This document shows positions 12,366 to 17,907 of a stretch of DNA of 17,907 nt, piece after piece. A program made the position numbers and the translations under genes. The notes below the pieces were generated by a model. That model was not told the origin of the DNA, ran no database searches, and saw nothing but the letters and a program-made list of their open reading frames with translations. This DNA is from Syntrophaceae bacterium (GTDB lineage Bacteria; Desulfobacterota; SM23-61), in contig PMCE01000413.1 of NCBI GenBank assembly GCA_003154025.1, positions 1 to 17,907 on the forward strand. The letters run 5' to 3'. Every line of letters begins with the position of its first letter. The first letter of the stretch is position 1.

Positions 12366-14624
12366 TCACTGCTTAAGGGGCAGTTCGATGATAAACCGCG
12401 TTCCCCGTGGGAGGTTGTCTTTCACCCGGACGTAACCGTGATGGTCCGAGATGATCGAATTGACGATGGCCAGTCCCAGCCCCGTCCCTGAAGGCTTTGT
12501 CGAAAAGTAGGGCTCGAAGAGAAAGGGTTTGTCTTCCGGGGCCACACCGCAGCCGTTGTCCGCCACCTCAATTCGGGCCAGGTTCATCAGGGGGTCAAGC
12601 TGGCTCTCGATGAGGATCTGTCCCTCCCCGTCCTTACCCGCCACCGCATCCACGGCGGACACGGCATTGTCCAGCAGGTTGACCACGACTCGTTTGATCT
12701 GCTCTTTGTCCAGGTTGAAGACCGGGATCTTGTCATCCGGCTTGAATTCGAAGCGGATTTGACGGTGGCCCGCCTCGTAGAGCACCATGGCCTCCCGGAT
12801 GATCTCGTTGAGCTGGTTGGGCGTCGGATTCGCGGCGGGCATACGGGCGAAGCTGGAGAACTCATTGACCAGGTTCTTCAACTCCTCGACCTGGGTGATG
12901 ATGGTTTTGGTGCATTCGTCAAAGATGGCTCCATCCTGCCCGAATTGGTTCAGGTACCGCTTCCGCAGGCGCTGGGCCGAAAGTTGGATCGGGGTCAGGG
13001 GGTTTTTGATCTCGTGGGCAATCCGCCGGGCTACCTCCCGCCAAGCCTCCGCCCGCTGCGCTTTCTGCAGCTGGGTGAGGTCGTCCAGCACCACCACCAT
13101 TCCCAGATAGCGTTCCTCTTCATCCCGCAGAATGGCCATTTTTACCAGCAGGGTCAGCATATCACTGCGCACCCGGAGCTTGATCTGCTGGGTGATGGAA
13201 CGGTTCTCCGCCCGGCTCACCCCCCGCGCCAATTCATGGGCCAGGTGGAGAGATTCGCCCTGAAGGACCTCGGTGTATGCTTTTCCCAAGACCTGGGAAG
13301 CGTCGATTCCCAGGATTTTTTCTGCCGACCGGTTGATGGTCCGCAACCTACCGGCGGAATCCAGCGAGATCACCCCTGTCCCCACGTCCCGGAGAACGAC
13401 TTCCATGTATCTGCGTCTCTGCTCGAGTTCGAGGTTGCTCTTACTCAGCTCCGCATGGGCTTTTTCGACTTGACTCTTGCTGAATTTCAAATCATGAGTC
13501 ATCTGGTTGAAGGAGTCCACCAGCGTCCCGATCTCGTCTCCCGATGTTTTGGGAATGGCAAAATCCAGGTTTCCCTTCACGATCCTCTGGATGCCCTCCA
13601 CCAGTTTCTGGACCGGTTCGGTGATTCCTTTGGCCAGGAACAGGCCGAACCAGATGGCCACAAAAATAATCACCAGGGTAACAAGCAAGAGAGTGGCCAG
13701 ATAGAGGGACCGGATGGGGTGCTTTACCATCCGCAGTTGCTTATAATCCTCGAAGGCGCCGGAGATCTCCGAAACCCGGGAGACTAGGCTCTGGGGAACA
13801 AAAAAAATCGCCGACAGAATGCCGATAACCTCCCGTGGATTTTGGGGAGAAAAAATGGGCACCAGACCCCGGACCAGATCCCCCTGCCCTACCGACTGGA
13901 TTTTGGTGACTTCCTTTCCCCGGAGGGCCTCCTGGACAAGCTTGGACTCGAGGGGAGGAAAATTGACCGAAGCCAGGTTCGGCCCCCGGATCAGAAACGA
14001 GCTGGTCAAAGGGGGCGCGATGAGTTCGACCGCTCCCAGGTTGTATTCCACCCGCTTGGACTTCAAAAGATCCGCCAGCAGGCTTTGGTGCCCCTTTTCC
14101 AAAAGCCGCTGTTGGGCTATCGTCTGACTGATCTGGCGGGCATAATGGAGAGCATTGTTGGCCTGGTCCTGGTAATAGACCTGGGCCACGATTAAAGACT
14201 CTTGGAGCGACCCTTCCACCTGTACGCTGAACCAGTTTTCGATGCTGCTGGTAATAAAAAAAGTGGCGATCAAGAAGAGCAGGATGGTGGGCACAAGGGA
14301 AAGGGTAATAAAGGCCACGACTAATTTGGTCTTGAGCTTGGCCCCCAGGACTTTCTTCTTCCGCTCAAAGACCAGTTTGACTACATTGCGCAGGATGAGG
14401 AGAAAGAGAAGAACCAGAAGGAGGATATTGAGACCGATGAGGGAGATCAATAGAAGGTTGCTCGGAAAGGGAGCCTGGACCTTCCAGGTGGAAATATGGG
14501 TTTGAAAGATGAAAAGAAACCCCACCACCGGCAGGAGCAGGAGGATGATGATAATCTCCCGTCGCCGCCTCTTTGCTCCTTTGTTACTCCCTTTGTCTTC
14601 GGCCAAATGCGGGTTTGGATTCAC
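12366..14624 (-). CDS. ntrY: NtrY-like membrane sensor histidine kinase
   Basis: This 752-residue kinase has membrane segments at about 22-42, 56-80, 103-123 and 307-331, with an extracytoplasmic sensor region (about 124-306) between the third and fourth. These are followed by HAMP (about 330-385), PAS (about 405-515), a dimerisation domain with phospho-acceptor His537 (RRIAHEIKNPLTPIQ) and an ATPase domain with the N box (VVNLLDNAVSAV), ADNGCGV, FEPYFSTK and GTGLGLAI. This is the NtrY architecture. The start is GTG 14624, supported by AAAGGA about 7 bases upstream; the next in-frame starts would cut into the first membrane segment. Cognate regulator: the NtrX-like gene downstream. Confidence 0.92.
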   Translation of the reverse strand: MNPNPHLAEDKGSNKGAKRRRREIIIILLLLPVVGFLFIFQTHISTWKVQAPFPSNLLLISLIGLNILLLVLLFLLILRNVVKLVFERKKKVLGAKLKTKLVVAFITLSLVPTILLFLIATFFITSSIENWFSVQVEGSLQESLIVAQVYYQDQANNALHYARQISQTIAQQRLLEKGHQSLLADLLKSKRVEYNLGAVELIAPPLTSSFLIRGPNLASVNFPPLESKLVQEALRGKEVTKIQSVGQGDLVRGLVPIFSPQNPREVIGILSAIFFVPQSLVSRVSEISGAFEDYKQLRMVKHPIRSLYLATLLLVTLVIIFVAIWFGLFLAKGITEPVQKLVEGIQRIVKGNLDFAIPKTSGDEIGTLVDSFNQMTHDLKFSKSQVEKAHAELSKSNLELEQRRRYMEVVLRDVGTGVISLDSAGRLRTINRSAEKILGIDASQVLGKAYTEVLQGESLHLAHELARGVSRAENRSITQQIKLRVRSDMLTLLVKMAILRDEEERYLGMVVVLDDLTQLQKAQRAEAWREVARRIAHEIKNPLTPIQLSAQRLRKRYLNQFGQDGAIFDECTKTIITQVEELKNLVNEFSSFARMPAANPTPNQLNEIIREAMVLYEAGHRQIRFEFKPDDKIPVFNLDKEQIKRVVVNLLDNAVSAVDAVAGKDGEGQILIESQLDPLMNLARIEVADNGCGVAPEDKPFLFEPYFSTKPSGTGLGLAIVNSIISDHHGYVRVKDNLPRGTRFIIELPLKQ

Positions 14625-14684
14625 GCCCCAATCCTTTCCCCTCCGGGCTTCCTCGCCGCCGACTTCTTCCTGAAGAGTTTCAAC

Positions 14685-14713
14685 ATCTTACTTGATATCG
14701 GGGAAAAAAGCAA
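14685..14713 (-). promoter_or_regulatory. Possible sigma-70 promoter of ntrYX
   Basis: On the minus strand TTGCTT (14713-14708) and TAAGAT (14690-14685) are 17 bases apart, placing a start near 14678, about 54 bases before the ntrY GTG. Box matches are 3 and 4 of 6. If real, ntrYX could be expressed independently of the lpxC promoter across the 214-base gap. Confidence 0.4.
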
Positions 14714-14838
14714 GGGCCAGAGAAAAAAGAGAACCGCACGACGCAAGCCGGGCAAACCAACCCCTTGAAGGGCCCCTTCCGCCGCAGGGAGCCGATCGTT
14801 CCGGGAAAAGATGATCGGGGGACCTCCTGAACAGAATC

Positions 14839-15747
14839 CTAAAAATGGTGGGTGGGCGGGGTGATCCGCAGTCTTCGAATTTCTTCCTCGTTCGAAAATT
14901 CTCGGAGATCAAACCATTCTCTATTGGCAAGAAGTTTATGGATCAGTTTGTGATTCAGGGTGTGGCCGGATTTGTAGCCGATGAAATGCCCGATGACCTG
15001 GGCTCCCAGAAGCCATAGGTCTCCGATGGAATCCAGAATCTTGTGGCGGACGAATTCATCGGTAAAACGGAGCCCACCTTCATTCAGGACCCCCGAGTCA
15101 CCGACGACGACAGCGTTTTCCAGGGACCCTCCCCGAGCAAACCCTCTGGCTTTCAGGGTTTCATATTCCTTCAAAAAGCCGAAAGTCCGAGCTCGGCAGA
15201 TTTCCCGCTCAAAGTTTCCATTCGATATCTGGATGAGGTAAAACTGATTGGAGATGAGGGGGTGCCGAAAATCGATGGTATAGGATAACTTGAAATCACT
15301 GCTGGGCAAAAGAGTAGCCTGCCGGTCCCCGTCGATAACCGTTACCGGATGCTTGATGATGACAAATTTCTTCGGCTTATCTTGGACCTGGATCCCCGCA
15401 TTTTTCAGGAAGGCGTTGAAGGGCTCGGAACTTCCATCCATGATCGGTACTTCCGGACCGTCCAGTTCCACTTCCGCGTTATCCACTCCTACCCCGGCAA
15501 AGGCCGCCATGAGATGTTCGACCGTCGATACTCTCACGCCTTCCTGGCCGATAGTGGTGGCCAAAGTGGCATCGACCACATTGTCGATATGAGCGCGAAT
15601 CCTGATCTTCTTCTCTAAGTCCCGGCGGATGAAAACGATCCCCGTGTTCGGTGCGGCCGGGCGGATGGTCATTTCAGTGGCCAAGCCTGAATGCAAGCCG
15701 ATTCCCGAACAAAGGATCGGGTTTCGCAACGTGGTTTGATATAACAT
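14839..15747 (-). CDS. lpxC: LpxC, UDP-3-O-acyl-N-acetylglucosamine deacetylase
   Basis: This 302-residue zinc enzyme removes the acetate from UDP-3-O-acyl-GlcNAc, the committed step of lipid A synthesis in the cytoplasm. The zinc ligands are visible: His78 in STVEHLMAAFAG, and His235 and Asp239 in RHKILDSIGDL. The catalytic His262 is in SGHTLNHK. Other signatures are GIGLHSG near the start and GPEVPIMDGSS. Length is normal (about 300). ATG 15747 follows AAGGAG by 8 bases. The gene is preceded by a sigma-54-type element rather than the usual cell-division cluster (ftsZ-lpxC) seen in E. coli, and is followed by ntrYX on the same strand. Confidence 0.96.
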   Translation of the reverse strand: MLYQTTLRNPILCSGIGLHSGLATEMTIRPAAPNTGIVFIRRDLEKKIRIRAHIDNVVDATLATTIGQEGVRVSTVEHLMAAFAGVGVDNAEVELDGPEVPIMDGSSEPFNAFLKNAGIQVQDKPKKFVIIKHPVTVIDGDRQATLLPSSDFKLSYTIDFRHPLISNQFYLIQISNGNFEREICRARTFGFLKEYETLKARGFARGGSLENAVVVGDSGVLNEGGLRFTDEFVRHKILDSIGDLWLLGAQVIGHFIGYKSGHTLNHKLIHKLLANREWFDLREFSNEEEIRRLRITPPTHHF

Positions 15748-15792
15748 TAAGGAAACTCCTTGTCGAATTTCATGTTTTCAGGTCTTTGATTT

Positions 15793-15808
15793 AGCAATTT
15801 TAATGCCA
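15793..15808 (-). promoter_or_regulatory. Sigma-54 (RpoN) -24/-12 promoter of lpxC
   Basis: On the minus strand the sequence is TGGCATTAAAATTGCT. It has the invariant GG and GC exactly 10 bases apart, and the wider consensus TGGCA(C/T)-N5-TTGC(A/T). Transcription would start near 15782, giving a leader of about 35 bases before ATG 15747 with the AAGGAG ribosome site intact. A sigma-54 activator (NtrX-like) is encoded downstream. Confidence 0.7.
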
Positions 15809-15896
15809 TACCTACAAAAAAAAGATTTATTTTTTCAGATGCCCGGGGGAAAATTCTAAGATATTCTAATAATGAAGGTTTTATCTCCCCTACCCA

Positions 15897-15920
15897 TCTT
15901 CCTCCAGGGGGAAGATTCCC
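15897..15920. promoter_or_regulatory. Candidate upstream activator site (overlapping palindromes)
   Basis: TCTTCC (15897-15902) and GGAAGA (15910-15915) form an inverted repeat with a 7-base spacer. The overlapping GGGAA-GA-TTCCC (15909-15920) is a second one. They lie about 115-140 bases upstream of the predicted sigma-54 transcription start, the usual distance for enhancer-binding proteins. Binding by the NtrX-like protein is inference. Confidence 0.35.
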
Positions 15921-16055
15921 AAACCGGAGGGCTCCCCGGGAAAATGTGGCAAACCTGACACAATACATTTTGAGGCTATTGTTTTTTTGCAACTTTTCTT
16001 CCTCGAAGGGGAAAAGTATCAAAATCCCACCCTTTTGCCTCGCGCTCAAAGGCCA

Positions 16056-16580
16056 TCATCCACCCTTCCTGCTATTCTCCGAGTGAGGTCCTCCGGGAGC
16101 AGAATCCCGTTCTCCGTGCCCCGATTTCTTCAGGGTTTGATGGAGGTAAAGAGAAAGCCCCAGAGCCGCGACGACGATGGCAATCTGCAGAAGGATCTTC
16201 CATGGGATATTTCTTTTTTCTCTAGGGGGGAGGGCCTGTGGGGATTCGGTAGCGGCCTCCTCTACCTCTTCCAAGGACGGGACCGTCCCCGGAAAGAGGG
16301 ACATTTGGCGAAACTTTTCTTTCCTGCTGGAAAGCTCGGTCTGGATTCGATAGCGACGCAAAACCTCGTCCCGGTGCAGGCCGAGGTGGCGGGCATAGCC
16401 CCGCAGAAAGCCCAGGAGGAATTCCTTCTGGGGGACGTACTCGAAATCATCTCTTTCCAGGGCTTCCAGGATGGGAAGGCTGATACGGGTTCCCTTGGAA
16501 ACCTCCTCCAAGGAAATGCTCCGGGATTCCCGCTCCCGCCTTAAATACTGGCCCAGGGTTTCAGAATAGCGTCCAGTCAT
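16056..16580 (-). CDS. RodZ-like HTH membrane protein lacking the periplasmic domain
   Basis: This 174-residue protein has an N-terminal HTH domain of the RodZ type (about 5-80: LGQYLRRERESRSISLEEVS, then ISLPILEALERDDFEYVP and FLLGFLRGYARHLGL). An acidic linker (100-115) and a single membrane segment (about 128-147, ILLQIAIVVAALGLSLYL) follow. RodZ links MreB to the cell-wall elongation machinery and is typically about 300-340 residues, with a C-terminal periplasmic DUF4115 domain. Here only about 25 polar residues follow the membrane segment, so it is a short form. The fragment is intact, with its own stop. ATG 16580 has only a weak purine stretch upstream. It could instead be a membrane-tethered transcription factor. 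Confidence 0.8.
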   Translation of the reverse strand: MTGRYSETLGQYLRRERESRSISLEEVSKGTRISLPILEALERDDFEYVPQKEFLLGFLRGYARHLGLHRDEVLRRYRIQTELSSRKEKFRQMSLFPGTVPSLEEVEEAATESPQALPPREKRNIPWKILLQIAIVVAALGLSLYLHQTLKKSGHGERDSAPGGPHSENSRKGG

Positions 16581-16640
16581 CGGCAGCCTGTGGAAACCGT
16601 CTTCTCGGCCCTCTTCTCGGGGGCCATTAGGCTCAAATTA

Positions 16641-16670
16641 TTTATAACACGGACCTTCTGTCCCTGCCAA
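16641..16670 (-). promoter_or_regulatory. Sigma-70 promoter of the RodZ-like gene
   Basis: On the minus strand TTGGCA (16670-16665) and TATAAA (16646-16641) are 18 bases apart, about 60 bases before ATG 16580. Both boxes match the consensus at 5 of 6 positions. Confidence 0.6.
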
Positions 16671-16677
16671 CAAGATC

Positions 16678-16706
16678 TTGACAAACCCCAATGATCCTGA
16701 TATTTC
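16678..16706 (+). promoter_or_regulatory. Candidate promoter of the acyl-CoA carboxyltransferase gene
   Basis: A perfect -35 box TTGACA (16678-16683) is present. The -10 is unclear: TATTTC at 16701-16706 gives 17-base spacing, or GATATT at 16699-16704 gives 15. The ribosome site GGAGG lies 7 bases before ATG 16748. The promoter is back to back with the RodZ-like promoter. Confidence 0.5.
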
Positions 16707-16714
16707 CTGATATT
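16695..16714. repeat. Tandem 10-bp direct repeat at the carboxyltransferase promoter
   Basis: TCCTGATATT occurs twice in exact tandem (16695-16704 and 16705-16714), over and just after the -10 region. The one-helical-turn spacing places both copies on the same DNA face, which suits a regulator site. The regulator is unknown. Confidence 0.55.
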
Positions 16715-16747
16715 CATCCTACTCAATTCTATCCTGGAGGAACACGG

Positions 16748-17907
16748 ATGGCAACCAACCCTGCCATGGAGAAAATGTTAAAAGAGCTCGAAGATCAGAA
16801 GGCCAAGATCGAGCTCGCGGGCGGCGCGGACAAGATCAAAAAGCAGCACCAGTCTGGAAAGCTCACCTCCCGAGAGCGAATCCTTAAACTGCTCGACCGC
16901 GATAGTTTCATGGAAACGGATATGTTCGTCCATCACCGTTGCGAGTATTTCGGGATGAACAAGGTGGAGGCCCCGGATGACGGAGTGGTCACCGGGTATG
17001 GGACCATGGACGGAAGGCAGATCTTCATTTTCTCCCAGGACTTTACCGTCCTGGGGGGTTCGCTGGGAGAAGCTCATGCCAATAAAATTGTAAAGATCAT
17101 GGACTTGGCGGCCAAAGTGGGGGCCCCCCTGATCGGAATAAACGATTCCGGCGGGGGACGAATCCAGGAGGGGATCGATGCCCTCGACGGCTATTCCCGC
17201 CTCTTCTTCCGCAATTCAATCTATTCGGGGGTGATCCCCCAGATTTCCGCCATTCTGGGACCCTGCGCCGGAGGAGCAGTGTACTCGCCTGCCATCACGG
17301 ATTTTATATTCATGACCGAGGGGATCAGCCGCATGTTTCTCACCGGGCCGAACGTCATCAAGGAGGTCACCGGCGAAGAGATCAGCGACGAGGAACTGGG
17401 CGGAGCCAAGGTTCATAATTATATCAGCGGGGTGGCTCATTTTTATTCCCAGACGGAGGAGGAATGCTTTCAGCAGATCCGTCGTTTGATGTCCTTTTTG
17501 CCCAGCAGCAACCGGGAAAGCCCTCCCGTCCGCTACTCCGGGGATCCCTTGGACCGCAAGAATGAAAAACTGTTCCAGGTTGTTCCGGTGGATGGGAAAC
17601 GGCCTTACAATGTGATCAAGGTCATCGAAGAAATCGTCGACGACCACGATTTTTTCGAGGTCCATCAGTACTGGGCCCGAAACATGGTGGTGGGATTCGC
17701 CCGCATGCACGGCCATACCATCGGGGTGATCGCCAACCAGCCGATGGTTTTGGCCGGCACCTTGGATATCAACGCTTCGGACAAAGCCGCCCGGTTTGTC
17801 CGCTTCTGCGACTGCTTCGGTATACCCTTGCTGACTCTCGTCGACACCCCCGCCTTCATGCCCGGGAAAGCGGCGGAGTTCGCCGGCATCATCCGCCACG
17901 GGGCGAA
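16748..17907 (+). CDS. Acyl-CoA carboxylase/decarboxylase carboxyltransferase subunit (PccB/MmdA-like), 3' truncated by window
   Basis: 386 residues are visible of a family usually about 510-520 long; the frame is open at the right edge. The N-terminal crotonase-like lobe carries GKLTSRERILKLLD, DGVVTGYGTMDGR, INDSGGGRIQEGIDAL and the oxyanion/CoA site GPCAGGAVYSPAITDF. The C-terminal lobe has the start of its matching site, LLTLVDTPAFMPGKAAEFAG and IIRHGA. Typical PccB/MmdA enzymes read VDVPGFLPG there, so Thr, Ala and Met replace the usual residues. These subunits move CO2 between biotin and an acyl-CoA such as propionyl-, methylmalonyl- or glutaconyl-CoA. No biotin carrier or carboxylase gene is visible yet. 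ATG 16748 follows GGAGG by 7 bases. Confidence 0.9.
   Translation, partial: MATNPAMEKMLKELEDQKAKIELAGGADKIKKQHQSGKLTSRERILKLLDRDSFMETDMFVHHRCEYFGMNKVEAPDDGVVTGYGTMDGRQIFIFSQDFTVLGGSLGEAHANKIVKIMDLAAKVGAPLIGINDSGGGRIQEGIDALDGYSRLFFRNSIYSGVIPQISAILGPCAGGAVYSPAITDFIFMTEGISRMFLTGPNVIKEVTGEEISDEELGGAKVHNYISGVAHFYSQTEEECFQQIRRLMSFLPSSNRESPPVRYSGDPLDRKNEKLFQVVPVDGKRPYNVIKVIEEIVDDHDFFEVHQYWARNMVVGFARMHGHTIGVIANQPMVLAGTLDINASDKAARFVRFCDCFGIPLLTLVDTPAFMPGKAAEFAGIIRHGA

Larger units (their letters stand above)
15748..16055. other. 308-base gene-free regulatory stretch before lpxC
   Basis: The stretch holds the sigma-54 element (15793-15808), overlapping palindromes at 15897-15920 and a T8 run on the minus strand just upstream of the -24 box. 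A 100-codon minus-strand frame crosses it but has no protein-like composition and no ribosome site. A weak hairpin (CTTTTC/GAAAAG arms) about 40 bases past the RodZ-like stop lacks a T-run, so a terminator for that gene is uncertain. Confidence 0.6.

Noticed and set aside
14621..14686. 21-residue frame (MLKLFRKKSAARKPGGERIG) overlapping the ntrY GTG
   Set aside because: Its ATG overlaps the candidate -10 box and no ribosome site precedes it; the overlap with GTGA is likely chance.
14688..14930. 80-codon minus-strand frame after lpxC
   Set aside because: Most of it overlaps the 3' end of lpxC in another frame, and it shows no signal peptide or family pattern I could support as a missing gene before ntrY.
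15747..16049. 100-codon minus-strand frame ending at the lpxC start
   Set aside because: It crosses the sigma-54 element, has no ribosome site and no protein-like pattern.
1..17907. CRISPR arrays, tRNA/rRNA genes, integrases, transposases, known defence systems
   Set aside because: No regularly spaced repeats, cloverleaf sequences, rRNA motifs or mobile-element proteins were seen; the only toxin system is the VapBC-like pair.

Overview
The window looks like chromosomal DNA from a GC-rich Gram-negative bacterium, most likely a Desulfobacterota (former Deltaproteobacteria) or similar anaerobic lineage. The support is an lpxC lipid A gene, an NtrYX-type sigma-54 two-component pair, an RNase E/G, a thiolase paired with a DUF35 fusion protein, and a biotin-dependent-type acyl-CoA carboxyltransferase. 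The taxonomic call is inference from gene content and protein style; no rRNA or tRNA gene is visible.

Layout. Position 1-251 (minus) is the 5' part of an unrecognised helical protein. Positions 508-2415 (plus) form a tight three-gene unit: a VapB-like antitoxin, a VapC-like PIN toxin and a short monofunctional penicillin-binding protein. A strong sigma-70 promoter with a palindrome in its spacer precedes it. A small zinc-ribbon protein (minus, 2420-2677) converges on that unit with only 4 bases between the stop codons. Positions 2850-5537 (plus) carry an amidohydrolase and an RNase E/G, closed by a 20-bp hairpin terminator. Just beyond lies a wrecked short-chain dehydrogenase whose head and tail are joined out of frame, then a ~200-bp palindromic repeat.

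From 6059 to 16580 everything reads on the minus strand. In order of transcription from the right: a RodZ-like HTH membrane protein, lpxC, ntrY, ntrX, a D-2-hydroxyacid dehydrogenase, two small unrecognised proteins, an HMG-CoA-synthase-like::DUF35 fusion, and a thiolase whose ATG abuts the fusion's stop codon. A divergent promoter region then leads into an acyl-CoA carboxyltransferase (plus, from 16748) that runs off the right edge.

Most interesting points. (1) The HMG-CoA-synthase-like domain has a recognisable fold, but all three catalytic residues (Glu, Cys, His) appear replaced by Thr, Leu and Gln, while the partner thiolase keeps its Cys/His set. This suggests a non-catalytic scaffold in a condensing or thiolytic complex. 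(2) A good sigma-54 -24/-12 element sits in front of lpxC, upstream of the sigma-54 activator pair ntrYX, suggesting an envelope-control loop. (3) The toxin-antitoxin pair is translationally coupled to a penicillin-binding protein. (4) The dehydrogenase pseudogene has a clear internal deletion.
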